NCBI RefSeq assembly: GCF_050281185.1
Contig: NZ_JBNNWS010000007.1
Span: 211,964 to 275,963, forward strand
DNA: 64,000 nt
Direction: 5' to 3'
Source of the DNA: Heyndrickxia sp050281185
Lineage (GTDB): Bacteria; Bacillota; Bacilli; Bacillales; Bacillaceae_C
Shown piece after piece: positions 34,217 to 43,185 of this stretch (within the stretch, counting starts at the first letter, position 1; every line of letters begins with the position of its first letter). The position numbers and the translations under genes are program-made. The notes beneath the pieces were generated by a model that did no database searches, had not been told where the DNA came from, and was given only the letters and a program-made list of their open reading frames with translations.

Positions 34217-37200
34217 ATGAGCACGGTTGACATTTACAAACCAAAAAATTCTGTACGCTTCGTTACAGCATCGAGTCTTTTTGATGGCCATGATGCTTCG
34301 ATAAACATTATGAGAAGAATCCTGCAATCAAGTGGTGCAGAGGTAATTCATCTCGGCCATAATCGTTCCGTTGAAGAAGTGGTTAATGCGGCGATTCAAG
34401 AGGATGTCCAGGGGATTGCGATTTCGTCTTATCAAGGCGGACACGTGGAATATTTTAAATATATGTATGACCTTCTCCAAGAAAAGGGAGCATCTCATAT
34501 TCGTATATATGGCGGCGGAGGCGGTGTCATCATTCCGCGTGAAATTAAAGAGCTTCATGACTATGGTATTGCTTGGATTTTCTCGCCAGATGATGGTCGT
34601 AAATACGGACTTCAAGGGATGATTAACATCATGCTCGAGGAGTGTGATTATCCAACCATCACTAGTCACCTTAGCGAGGAAATCAATCGATTAAAGGAAG
34701 GTAATATTCGGTCAATTGCAAAGCTAATCACACTTGCGGAGAACCAAGTAGGTGTGAGGGATGAGGTGGCATCAGCTGTTGAAACAGCTTTTGAAGAGAT
34801 CAAGACATTAGCAAAAAAGGCACCTGTTATCGGGATTACAGGTACAGGCGGTGCTGGAAAGAGCTCCTTAACAGATGAACTGATTCGCAGATTTTTAAAC
34901 GAAATTCCGGATAAAAAAGTTGCTATTTTATCGATTGATCCTACAAAGCAAAAAACAGGCGGGGCATTACTTGGCGACCGAATTAGAATGAACGCCATTT
35001 TCCATTCCCGTGTGTATATGAGAAGCTTAGCAACACGGGGATCAAGAAGTGAGTTGTCTCTTGCGATAAGAGATGCAATCAATGTAGTGAAAGCAGCAGG
35101 CTATGATTTAGTGATTGTTGAAACGAGCGGGATTGGGCAAGGGGATGCCGAAATCGCGGAAATAAGTGATATTGCGATGTATGTTATGACAAGTGAATTT
35201 GGTGCACCTTCGCAGCTGGAAAAAATCGATATGATTGATTTTGCAGATTTAATTGTGATCAACAAATTTGAACGGAAAGGCTCCGAAGATGCTAAAAGCC
35301 AGGTTCAAAAGCAATATCAACGCAGTCATTTATTGTTTGATCAAGATCTTGTAAAAATGCCTGTTTACGGTACGATTGCAAGTCAGTTCAATGACCCAGG
35401 TACGAATGCGTTATTTGCTGCATTAATTGAAAAAATAAATGAAAAAACGGGTACGGAGTGGAAGGTGTCTTTTTCCAAGGATGCAAAGGTTGAAAAACAA
35501 AATGTGATTATCCCAAATAGTCGAAGATACTATTTAAGAGAGATTTCCGAAACCGTACGGAATTATCATAAAAACGCGGACGCTCAAGTTCGTTATGCGC
35601 GAAAGCTTTTTCAACTTGAGGGAGCAATTGCTGCTGTTCAAGAAAAAGAAGCAAATGCTGCAGTTATTACTTCTTTAGAAGCACTGAAAAATGATGTATA
35701 TGAACAACTCACGGCAGAATCGAAAAAAATAATAAAAAACTGGGGAGCATTAAAAGAGAAATATTCGGGCAAACAGTTTGTCACTAAAATTCGTGATAAA
35801 GAAATTGTTACAGAATTAACGACAAAGAGCTTATCTGGGTTGGACATTCCAAAAGTAGCTCTTCCAAAATACGAGGATTATGGGGAAATTTTAAAATGGG
35901 TCTATAAAGAAAATGTTCCGGGTTCTTTCCCATACACCGCAGGGGTGTTCCCATTTAAACGGGAAGGTGAGGATCCAAAAAGACAGTTTGCGGGTGAAGG
36001 AACACCAGAACGAACAAACCGTCGCTTCCATTATTTGTCTGAAAATGATCCTGCAAAACGATTAAGTACTGCATTCGACTCAGTTACCTTATATGGAGAG
36101 GATCCAGATTATCGTCCTGATATATATGGAAAAGTTGGGGAATCAGGTGTAAGTATTTGTACTCTCGATGATATGAAAAAATTATATGCAGGATTTGATT
36201 TGTGTCATCCATCGACATCGGTTTCCATGACGATTAATGGTCCGGCTCCAATTATTTTAGCGATGTACATGAATACGGCTATTGATCAGCAGGTCCAATT
36301 AAAGGAAAAAGAACTTGGAAGAATGTTAACGGTTGAAGAATTTTCTGATGTAAAGGAAGCTACTCTCCAGGTAGTTAGAGGAACGGTTCAAGCGGATATT
36401 TTAAAAGAAGATCAAGGGCAAAACACATGCATTTTCTCAACAGAGTTTGCTCTTCGTTTGATGGGAGACATTCAACAATACTTCATTGATCATAAAGTAC
36501 GTAATTATTACTCTGTTTCAATTTCTGGCTATCATATTGCAGAAGCAGGGGCGAATCCAATCTCCCAATTAGCCTTTACTTTAGCGAATGGCTTCACATA
36601 TGTAGAATATTATTTGAGCCGGGGAATGGATATTAATGATTTTGCACCTAATTTATCCTTCTTCTTCTCGAATGGGCTTGATCCAGAATACAGTGTGATT
36701 GGCCGGGTAGCTAGAAGAATTTGGGCAACTGTTATGAGAGATAAGTATGGAGCAAACGAAAGAAGTCAGAAACTTAAATACCATATTCAAACTTCTGGAC
36801 GCTCCCTGCATGCACAGGAAATTGACTTTAATGATATCAGAACGACACTACAAGCTTTAATGGCATTACATGATAATTGTAACTCACTCCATACGAATGC
36901 TTATGATGAGGCGATTACAACACCAACGGAAGAGTCGGTAAGGAGAGCAATGGCCATTCAAATGATCATTACAAAAGAGCATGGTTTAACGAAAAATGAA
37001 AATCCGTTACAAGGCTCATTCATTATTGAAGAATTAACTGATTTAGTAGAGGAAGCTGTTCTTACTGAATTTGATCGATTGAATGATCGAGGCGGTGTTC
37101 TTGGGGCAATGGAAACTCAATATCAGCGAGGGAAAATACAGGAAGAGTCGATGTACTATGAAATGAAAAAGCATAGTGGTGAGCTTCCGATTATTGGTGT

Positions 37201-37483
37201 AAATACTTATTTAAATCCAAATCCTCCTTCCGAAGAGGAAATGAATAGTATAGAGCTTGCACGAGCTACAAAGGAAGAAAAAGAAACACAGATTCGTAAT
37301 CTAAATCTATTTAATGAAAACAACAAAGATAAAATTATTCAAGCATTACAAACACTTAAATCGACCGCGGTAAATGGTGGAAATATTTTTGCAGAGTTAA
37401 TGGAAACCGTAAAGGTAGCAAGTCTTGGTCAAATAACAAAGGCATTGTATGAAGTCGGTGGTCAATATCGCAGAAATATGTAG
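34217..37483 (+). CDS. icmF: Isobutyryl-CoA mutase fused to its G-protein chaperone (IcmF)
   Basis: A 1088-residue adenosylcobalamin enzyme interconverting isobutyryl-CoA and n-butyryl-CoA. Domain order is that of IcmF: an N-terminal B12-binding domain (DGHDAS at 23-28, His25 as lower ligand; GGGGGVIIPRE), a G domain (Walker A GTGGAGKS at 209-216, ETSGIGQGDAEI, base loop NKFE at 349-352), then the radical mutase barrel (FPYTAGVFPF, then SISGYHIAEAGANP). I chose ATG 34217, which has AGGGGGAGA upstream and gives an N-terminus like the Geobacillus enzyme; ATG 34193 overlaps the TetR stop. The base loop reads NKxE rather than the usual NKxD. It links valine-derived isobutyryl-CoA to the butyryl-CoA steps encoded upstream. 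Confidence 0.95.
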   Translation: MSTVDIYKPKNSVRFVTASSLFDGHDASINIMRRILQSSGAEVIHLGHNRSVEEVVNAAIQEDVQGIAISSYQGGHVEYFKYMYDLLQEKGASHIRIYGGGGGVIIPREIKELHDYGIAWIFSPDDGRKYGLQGMINIMLEECDYPTITSHLSEEINRLKEGNIRSIAKLITLAENQVGVRDEVASAVETAFEEIKTLAKKAPVIGITGTGGAGKSSLTDELIRRFLNEIPDKKVAILSIDPTKQKTGGALLGDRIRMNAIFHSRVYMRSLATRGSRSELSLAIRDAINVVKAAGYDLVIVETSGIGQGDAEIAEISDIAMYVMTSEFGAPSQLEKIDMIDFADLIVINKFERKGSEDAKSQVQKQYQRSHLLFDQDLVKMPVYGTIASQFNDPGTNALFAALIEKINEKTGTEWKVSFSKDAKVEKQNVIIPNSRRYYLREISETVRNYHKNADAQVRYARKLFQLEGAIAAVQEKEANAAVITSLEALKNDVYEQLTAESKKIIKNWGALKEKYSGKQFVTKIRDKEIVTELTTKSLSGLDIPKVALPKYEDYGEILKWVYKENVPGSFPYTAGVFPFKREGEDPKRQFAGEGTPERTNRRFHYLSENDPAKRLSTAFDSVTLYGEDPDYRPDIYGKVGESGVSICTLDDMKKLYAGFDLCHPSTSVSMTINGPAPIILAMYMNTAIDQQVQLKEKELGRMLTVEEFSDVKEATLQVVRGTVQADILKEDQGQNTCIFSTEFALRLMGDIQQYFIDHKVRNYYSVSISGYHIAEAGANPISQLAFTLANGFTYVEYYLSRGMDINDFAPNLSFFFSNGLDPEYSVIGRVARRIWATVMRDKYGANERSQKLKYHIQTSGRSLHAQEIDFNDIRTTLQALMALHDNCNSLHTNAYDEAITTPTEESVRRAMAIQMIITKEHGLTKNENPLQGSFIIEELTDLVEEAVLTEFDRLNDRGGVLGAMETQYQRGKIQEESMYYEMKKHSGELPIIGVNTYLNPNPPSEEEMNSIELARATKEEKETQIRNLNLFNENNKDKIIQALQTLKSTAVNGGNIFAELMETVKVASLGQITKALYEVGGQYRRNM

Positions 37484-37508
37484 TGAAAAACACCTCCTTT
37501 ATAAAAGG

Positions 37509-37541
37509 ACTCCTTAGCAGACCTAGCTGAGGAGTTTTTTT
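37509..37541 (+). terminator. Terminator after icmF
   Basis: A 10-bp stem (37509-37518 with 37526-37535, one G-U pair), a 7-nt loop and a T-run. Confidence 0.88.
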
Positions 37542-37545
37542 AAAA

Positions 37546-37625
37546 GCTCTTTTCGTAAACTTTGTTACAATTCGATACAACTTAAAATCGGCAAAGATTT
37601 TACGAAGTAAATATCGATATAAATT
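37546..37625. repeat. Family C repeat fragment
   Basis: GCTCTTTTCGTAAACTTTGT, AAAATCGGCAAAGATTTTAC and further pieces match family C in order, with the second arm missing. The remaining gap to 37776 contains nothing else I can name. Confidence 0.55.
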
Positions 37626-37776
37626 TTTACAATCTAAAGGAAAATAGCCTTTAAACAGGACGAGAAAATAGAAATTTATTATGAAGCTATTGTATGATGG
37701 ATCAAGTAAAAGGTAAAATCAAATATAGAAATAAAATTATTTAGTTATAATGGATGCTGCCTAAATAGGATGTGAG

Positions 37777-37941
37777 ATGATGCAATACAAAAAATTACTG
37801 AAATACATCGGTATCCTTTCTTTTGTTATTTTTGGATATTTTCTATATACGAAACAGTTAGGCGCCATTCCATTTTTGCTTTTATCCATCATACTTTTTT
37901 ACATATCTTTTCGTCATATGAAGCGTTCTAAAAAGGAATAA
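37777..37941 (+). CDS. Small two-helix membrane protein
   Basis: A 54-residue frame (ATG ATG start, AGGATGTGAG just upstream) encoding two hydrophobic helices, YIGILSFVIFGYFLYT and GAIPFLLLSIILFYISF, separated by a short turn (KQL), with a basic C-terminus (HMKRSKKE). No function is known to me. Hydropathy, site and clean boundaries make it a plausible gene between icmF and rpoE. It is too small to be caught by usual length cut-offs. Confidence 0.6.
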   Translation: MMQYKKLLKYIGILSFVIFGYFLYTKQLGAIPFLLLSIILFYISFRHMKRSKKE

Positions 37942-38128
37942 AGCTTTAAACCAATCATCTTTATGTAATCAGGTGTAATAAAAAACATAGTAAAGGACAT
38001 TTTTAAGGTAGCATAAATGTTTTGAATTTGTTTATAATGGTAAATATGTATTTTGCCATTATATAAAATCATGCCCTTTTTTGGTCCTGAAAAAATAAGA
38101 GTTTGAGCAGAGGAAGGAAGTGCGGAAT

Positions 38129-38689
38129 TTGAGTTTACAGCAATTATCAAAAGAAGATTTACATGAAATGTCTTTGATTGAGCTAGCTCATCAATATTTG
38201 GAGGAAAACAAACAAGCTATATCCTTTACTGACTTAGTAGATGAAATCGCAAATCTAATCGGCTTGTCAAAGGATGAAATCCGTTCGCGAATGGTTCAAT
38301 TCTATACCGATTTAAATATTGACGGACGATTTATCAGTCTTGGAGAAAATAGATGGGGACTGCGAACTTGGTATCCATATGATCAAATTGATGAGGAAGT
38401 TACTGCACCTGTTAAATCGAAGAAGAAAAAGGCGAAGAAAGTCGTTGAAGAAGAAGAGGATGAATTCATTGAAGAAGAAGATCTTGATTATGATGATTTA
38501 GATGACTTTGAAGATGAAGAAGATCTTATCGAAGATGATGAAGAAATCGATGAAGATGACTTTGAAGACATTGATGATGACGACGACGATGAAGTTTTCG
38601 AAGATGAAGAACTAATTGGTGAAGATGACTATGATTTAGATGAAGATGACGAGGAATTTGATAAAGAAGAGGAAGAAGAGGATAAATAA
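38129..38689 (+). CDS. rpoE: RNA polymerase delta subunit
   Basis: A 186-residue delta subunit. The folded N-terminal HARE-HTH domain (about residues 1-90, ending RFISLGENRWGLRTWYPYDQ) is followed by KSKKKKAKK and a very acidic, unstructured tail of Asp and Glu to the end. Delta speeds polymerase recycling and sharpens promoter response to initiating NTP levels. TTG 38129 is chosen by comparison with B. subtilis (the alignment then starts at residue 1) and by AGGAAGG about 10 nt upstream; GTG 38120 is in frame. pyrG follows, as in most bacilli. Confidence 0.93.
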   Translation: MSLQQLSKEDLHEMSLIELAHQYLEENKQAISFTDLVDEIANLIGLSKDEIRSRMVQFYTDLNIDGRFISLGENRWGLRTWYPYDQIDEEVTAPVKSKKKKAKKVVEEEEDEFIEEEDLDYDDLDDFEDEEDLIEDDEEIDEDDFEDIDDDDDDEVFEDEELIGEDDYDLDEDDEEFDKEEEEEDK

Positions 38690-38694
38690 TCCGC

Positions 38695-38731
38695 TTGACT
38701 TCTTTTCATTAGGAAGGTAGTATTTTATTTG
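38695..38731 (+). promoter_or_regulatory. pyrG promoter with GGG transcription start
   Basis: TTGACT (38695-38700), exactly 17 nt, TAGTAT (38718-38723), then seven bases to GGGCTCC at 38731. A run of three G followed by C at +1 is the hallmark of the B. subtilis pyrG start, where low CTP causes repeated G addition. Confidence 0.85.
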
Positions 38732-38765
38732 GGCTCCCTTAAAAGGGACAAAAAAGTATACGAAT

Positions 38766-38797
38766 GCTCCCCTTAGTAAAATAAGGGGAGCTTTTTT
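38766..38797 (+). terminator. pyrG attenuator (CTP-responsive terminator)
   Basis: A perfect 10-bp stem (38766-38775 with 38782-38791) is followed by six T residues, about 35 nt downstream of the start. The C/T-rich left arm (GCTCCCCTT) can pair with the extra G residues added at low CTP, preventing termination; this is the established B. subtilis mechanism. It can also end rpoE transcripts. Confidence 0.88.
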
Positions 38798-38883
38798 ATT
38801 TTTTACCCTCATTATCTTACTTATATCAGACTAACTGATACTATATTGTGAAACAATAATGTATGTTGAAGGGGGAAGAATTT

Positions 38884-40482
38884 GTGACAAAATATATTTT
38901 TGTAACAGGTGGAGTAGTATCTTCACTTGGAAAAGGAATTATTGCAGCATCTTTAGGAAGATTATTAAAAAATCGTGGGTTGAAAGTAACGACACAAAAG
39001 TTTGATCCATATATAAATGTGGATCCAGGAACAATGAGCCCTTATCAGCATGGAGAAGTTTTTGTAACAGATGATGGTGCTGAAACAGATTTAGACTTAG
39101 GTCACTATGAGCGTTTTATTGATATCAATGTAACGAAATACAGTAGTGTAACAACTGGTAAAGTCTATTCTGAAGTGTTAAGAAAAGAAAGAAGAGGAGA
39201 ATATCTCGGGGGTACTGTTCAGGTTATCCCTCACATTACCAATGAGATAAAGAGCCGTGTATTCCGTGCGGGTGAAGCAACTGATTCTGATGTTGTTATT
39301 ACTGAAATTGGCGGAACCGTTGGTGATATTGAATCTCTTCCTTTCTTGGAAGCCATTCGTCAAATTAAAAGTGATGTTGGCCGTGACAATGTAATGTACA
39401 TCCATTGTACACTTGTACCATTCATTAAAGCTGCTGGAGAAATGAAAACAAAGCCTACACAGCATAGTGTAAAAGAATTACGCAGTCTGGGTATTCAGCC
39501 AAACATTATTGTTGTTCGTACAGAAATGCCGATTTCACAGGATATGAAAGATAAGATTGCATTATTCTGTGACATAGATGAAAAGTCTGTCATTGAGTCA
39601 AGAGATGCTGATACATTGTATTCCATTCCACTTGCATTACGTGATCAAAATCTCGACCAAATTGTTTGCGAACATTTAAAATTACAATGCCATGAGCCAG
39701 ATATGACAGAATGGGTTAAACTTGTTGAAAAAGTAAGGAACTTATCAAAAGTAACGAAAATTGCTTTAGTTGGAAAGTATGTTGAACTCCAAGATGCTTA
39801 TATTTCAGTTGTAGAAGCATTGAAGCATGCAGGTTATGCGTTTGATACCGATATTGATGTCGACTGGATTAATGCGGAACATGTAACAAAGGAAAATGTA
39901 CAAGATATTTTAAAGAATGCTGACGGAATACTAGTACCGGGCGGATTTGGAGATCGTGGAGTTGAGGGGAAAATCCTTGCGATTCAATACGCACGCGAAA
40001 ATAAAGTTCCATTCCTTGGTATTTGCTTAGGAATGCAGCTTGCTTCTATTGAATTTGCTCGTAATGTTCTTGGTTTAGAAGGTGCTCATTCTTCTGAGCT
40101 TGACCCGAATACAAAGTATCCTATTATTGATCTTCTGCCTGAGCAAAAGGATATTGAGGACTTGGGCGGTACATTACGTTTAGGGTTATATCCTTTTAAA
40201 ATTAAACAGGGTACAAAAGCATATGAGGTTTATCAGAACGAAGAAATGAGTGAACGTCACCGCCACCGTTATGAGTTTAATAATGAGTATCGTGAACAAA
40301 TGGAGAAAGAAGGATTTATTTTCTCTGGTACAAGTCCTGATGGACGATTGATTGAAATTATTGAGGTTAAGGATCATCCGTGGTTCGTAGCATCTCAATT
40401 CCATCCTGAATTCACATCAAGACCAACACGTCCACAACCTTTATTCCGTGGATTTATAGAAGCAGCATTAAATAATAAGTAA
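38884..40482 (+). CDS. pyrG: CTP synthase
   Basis: A 532-residue enzyme making CTP from UTP, ATP and glutamine. The N-terminal synthetase domain starts KYIFVTGGVVSSLGKGI and contains DPGTMSPYQHGEVFVTDDGAETDLDLGHYERF. The C-terminal class I glutaminase has the nucleophile Cys in PFLGICLGMQLA and the His-Glu pair in ASQFHPEF. GTG 38884, with AAGGGGGAAG upstream, gives the family's normal N-terminus; the frame is open back to 38863. Expression should be set by the attenuator leader at 38731-38797. Confidence 0.96.
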   Translation: MTKYIFVTGGVVSSLGKGIIAASLGRLLKNRGLKVTTQKFDPYINVDPGTMSPYQHGEVFVTDDGAETDLDLGHYERFIDINVTKYSSVTTGKVYSEVLRKERRGEYLGGTVQVIPHITNEIKSRVFRAGEATDSDVVITEIGGTVGDIESLPFLEAIRQIKSDVGRDNVMYIHCTLVPFIKAAGEMKTKPTQHSVKELRSLGIQPNIIVVRTEMPISQDMKDKIALFCDIDEKSVIESRDADTLYSIPLALRDQNLDQIVCEHLKLQCHEPDMTEWVKLVEKVRNLSKVTKIALVGKYVELQDAYISVVEALKHAGYAFDTDIDVDWINAEHVTKENVQDILKNADGILVPGGFGDRGVEGKILAIQYARENKVPFLGICLGMQLASIEFARNVLGLEGAHSSELDPNTKYPIIDLLPEQKDIEDLGGTLRLGLYPFKIKQGTKAYEVYQNEEMSERHRHRYEFNNEYREQMEKEGFIFSGTSPDGRLIEIIEVKDHPWFVASQFHPEFTSRPTRPQPLFRGFIEAALNNK

Positions 40483-40507
40483 GTTTATAATTAGGGATAA
40501 AAAGAGG

Positions 40508-40546
40508 GGCTGTCTGAAAAGCAAAGTGTCAGACAGCCTTTCTTTA
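40508..40546 (+). terminator. Terminator after pyrG
   Basis: A perfect 10-bp stem (40508-40517 with 40529-40538), then TTTCTTTATTG. Confidence 0.82.
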
Positions 40547-40548
40547 TT

Positions 40549-40757
40549 GTTTAGGAAATTGTAAAATATTCGCACTGTGTATAACTTTATGAAGAGCGTG
40601 GTTTACGTCTAGCTCCAGCGCCTATCGGCTAGCGGATTTCTCCGTCTCCTCCCTACGATAAGTCAACATCGGCTCGTGAACTACCTCACCGTGTTTCCTT
40701 TATCTCAGTCGAAGACTACAAAATCCGTACGCCGATGAGCAAGGCGCTTGCGCTTTT
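40549..40757 (-). repeat. Family A repeat, copy A4 with extended flank
   Basis: The core 40607-40757 is nearly identical to A3 and A6. The preceding 58 bp (40549-40606, starting GTTTAGGAAATTGTAAAATA) are shared with A6 at exactly the same distance, so these two copies form a longer, about 209-bp element. Confidence 0.9.
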
Positions 40758-40762
40758 GATCT

Positions 40763-41278
40763 TTAGTATTCTTCGATAATTTCATCAAATGTAAGCTTTA
40801 TGCAATGGTAAATAAATAGTGCAGCCATGGAAGATGGAAAGCAGGTTCTTTCTCCAGTTTCTGTAGGCAGCATGGGCTTTAGTATGGATGTATTAATATG
40901 TACATCAGCTAGTTGAGTAAGATCCATCTCATCGTTTGAGGAATTTCCTGAAATAGCTGTAAAAGGAACCTTTTGTTGTACAAGCTCTTTAGCAAGCTTT
41001 ACTGCTTCAGAATCATTTGAAAATCTGGAAATGATAATTGCACGATCAGCATTGGTTAAGTTAGCTACATTTGTTAATAGATTGGCGGAATTCATGGGTT
41101 CAGCTCCATTTATTGCTTCTAGGGGTATTGCTTCCATTTCTTTAAACCCTTTTATATAAATTTTGCCTTCTCCAATTGCAGCCTGAGCTAAAAGTCTAGC
41201 ACTATCTTCAATAGATAATTGTTCTTTTTCGTAAATTCTTGAAAATAGCCCATTTATTTGGGTTAACAACATTTTCAT
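40763..41278 (-). CDS. ywjG: DUF2529 protein YwjG
   Basis: A 171-residue protein matching YwjG (DUF2529) in length, orientation and place between pyrG and spo0F. The fold looks like a SIS-type sugar-isomerase domain (IYIKGFKEMEAIPLEAING, RAIIISRFSNDSEAVKLAKELVQQ), lacking obvious catalytic residues; the role is unknown to me. It is flanked on both sides by inverted copies of repeat A (A4 and A5). It is transcribed opposite to both neighbours. Confidence 0.85.
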   Translation of the reverse strand: MKMLLTQINGLFSRIYEKEQLSIEDSARLLAQAAIGEGKIYIKGFKEMEAIPLEAINGAEPMNSANLLTNVANLTNADRAIIISRFSNDSEAVKLAKELVQQKVPFTAISGNSSNDEMDLTQLADVHINTSILKPMLPTETGERTCFPSSMAALFIYHCIKLTFDEIIEEY

Positions 41279-41403
41279 AGGTGTACACTCCTTAATAGGG
41301 AAGATTTTTTGGGAATTTAAATAGTTTCATTTTAGCAGGAAAATGTTCAACTAAAATAGAATATATTTCAATATGATCATACATAAGTAATATATAAAAG
41401 CAA

Positions 41404-41580
41404 ATAAGAAAAGCGGAAGCGCCTTGATCATCGGCGTACGGATTTTGTAGTCTTCGACTGAGATAAAGGAAACACGGCGAGGTAGTAAGGAGCCGATGTT
41501 GACTTATCGTAGGGAGAAGACGAAGAAATCCGCTAGCCGATAGGCGCTGGAGCTAGACACAGCAGACACTTTTCATGTCT
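41404..41580 (+). repeat. Family A repeat, copy A5
   Basis: Forward orientation, from AAGAAAAGCGGAAGCGCCTT to GGCGCTGGAGCTAGACACAG, followed by CAGACACTTTTCATGTCTAA, which is also found next to A1 and A2. Together with A4 it brackets ywjG with inverted copies. Confidence 0.9.
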
Positions 41581-41646
41581 AATATCCTTAGTAAATTTTA
41601 TACTTTCTTACCTTTATATAAAGGTTGAAAATGGGAGGGAAGAATA

Positions 41647-42015
41647 GTGGAAGAAAAGATTCTAATTGTAGATGATCAATTTGGCATTCGAATTTTATTA
41701 AATGAAGTCCTGCAAAAAGAAGGATACCGAACTTTTCAGGCGGCGAATGGAGTACAAGCATTAGAGATAACTAAAACTCACTCTCCCGATCTTGTGCTGC
41801 TAGATATGAAGATACCTGGAATGGATGGAATCGAAATACTCAAAAGAATGAAGAGTATTGAACCTGATATTCGAGTAATTATTATGACAGCGTATGGAGA
41901 ATTGGATATGATCCAAGAAGCAAAAGATTTAGGCGCACTAACCCATTTTGCAAAACCGTTCGATATTGATGATATACGGAAAGCTGTGAAAGATCATTTA
42001 TTTGTCAATAGGTAG
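41647..42015 (+). CDS. spo0F: Sporulation phosphorelay response regulator
   Basis: A 122-residue single-domain receiver. Acidic pocket D9/D10, phospho-acceptor D53 in LLDMKIPGMDG, T81 and K103 (HFAKPF) correspond to B. subtilis D10, D11, D54, T82 and K104. It takes phosphate from the sporulation sensor kinases and passes it to Spo0B, leading to Spo0A. GTG 41647 has GGGAGGGAAG upstream. It has no output domain, as expected. It lies ahead of fbaA, in the B. subtilis order. Confidence 0.95.
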   Translation: MEEKILIVDDQFGIRILLNEVLQKEGYRTFQAANGVQALEITKTHSPDLVLLDMKIPGMDGIEILKRMKSIEPDIRVIIMTAYGELDMIQEAKDLGALTHFAKPFDIDDIRKAVKDHLFVNR

Positions 42016-42223
42016 AAATTTTTGAAAATTATATTTTTAAAAACTAAAACATGTTCATTGGTAAAAGAAAAACTAGTTTGGTATGATGAAAATGAAAATA
42101 AATTTTGTATGATGTCAATTTGTTTGTTTAATCTATAAAAAAGGAAATCTTCGTTTAATAAGATTTTAATGAACCGCCAAGATGAAAACATTTTGACAAG
42201 GTATTCGAAGGAGGAAATGAATC

Positions 42224-43081
42224 ATGCCATTAGTCTCTATGACTGAAATGCTTAATAAAGCAAAAGATGAGCATTATGCTGTTGGTCAATTTAATATTAA
42301 TAATTTAGAATTTACCCAAGCAATTCTTCTTGCGGCTGAGGAAGAAAAATCACCGGTTATTCTTGGTGTTTCTGAAGGTGCAGGCAGATATATTGGTGGT
42401 TTTAAAACTGTAGTAAAAATGGTTGAAGGATTAATGGAAGATTATAATATTACTGTGCCAGTAGCGATTCATTTAGACCATGGATCAAGCTTTGATAAAT
42501 GTAAAGAAGCCATTGATGCAGGCTTTACATCTGTTATGATCGACGCTTCTCATCACCCATTTGAAGAAAATGTTGAAATTACTTCAAAAGTGGTAGAGTA
42601 TGCACATTCTAAAGGTGTATCAGTAGAAGCTGAACTTGGTACAGTTGGCGGTCAGGAAGATGATGTTGTTGCAAATGGTGTCATTTACGCAGACCCTAAC
42701 GAATGTCAAGAATTAGTGAAACGTACAGGAATTGATACTCTTGCACCAGCACTAGGTTCTGTTCACGGACCATACAAAGGTGAACCAAATTTAGGGTTTA
42801 AGGAAATGGAGGAAATTGGTGCTGCCACTGGACTTCCTTTAGTTCTTCATGGTGGAACAGGTATCCCGACTAAAGATATTCAAAAAGCTATTTCGTTAGG
42901 AACAGCGAAAATTAATGTAAATACTGAAAACCAAATTGCTTCTGCTAAAAAAGTTCGTGAAGTTCTTGCTGCAGATTCTGAAGTGTATGATCCACGTAAA
43001 TATCTTGGACCAGCACGTGACGTAATAAAAGAAACAGTCATTGGTAAAATCCGCGAATTCGGATCTTCTAATAAAGCCTAA
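42224..43081 (+). CDS. fbaA: Class II fructose-bisphosphate aldolase
   Basis: A 285-residue zinc-dependent aldolase of glycolysis and gluconeogenesis. Metal and catalytic segments are HLDHGSSFD, DASHHPFEEN, EAELGTVGGQEDD, GSVHGPYKGEP and VLHGGTGIP. The length matches B. subtilis FbaA. AGGAGGAA precedes the ATG. A GC-rich hairpin follows the stop, and a transaldolase-like gene comes next. Confidence 0.96.
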   Translation: MPLVSMTEMLNKAKDEHYAVGQFNINNLEFTQAILLAAEEEKSPVILGVSEGAGRYIGGFKTVVKMVEGLMEDYNITVPVAIHLDHGSSFDKCKEAIDAGFTSVMIDASHHPFEENVEITSKVVEYAHSKGVSVEAELGTVGGQEDDVVANGVIYADPNECQELVKRTGIDTLAPALGSVHGPYKGEPNLGFKEMEEIGAATGLPLVLHGGTGIPTKDIQKAISLGTAKINVNTENQIASAKKVREVLAADSEVYDPRKYLGPARDVIKETVIGKIREFGSSNKA

Positions 43082-43124
43082 ATAATCAAATAGATGCTAG
43101 TCATCCATATGAAATAACAGCATT

Positions 43125-43149
43125 GAAACCGCCTTATTGGGGCGGTTTC
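43125..43149 (+). terminator. Hairpin after fbaA
   Basis: A perfect 9-bp stem (43125-43133 with 43141-43149) but no immediate T-run (CGTGTATTT follows), so it is a weak terminator or a processing/stability hairpin. Confidence 0.5.
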
Positions 43150-43185
43150 CGTGTATTTAAATTTTTTAATATGGGGTGAAATTAT

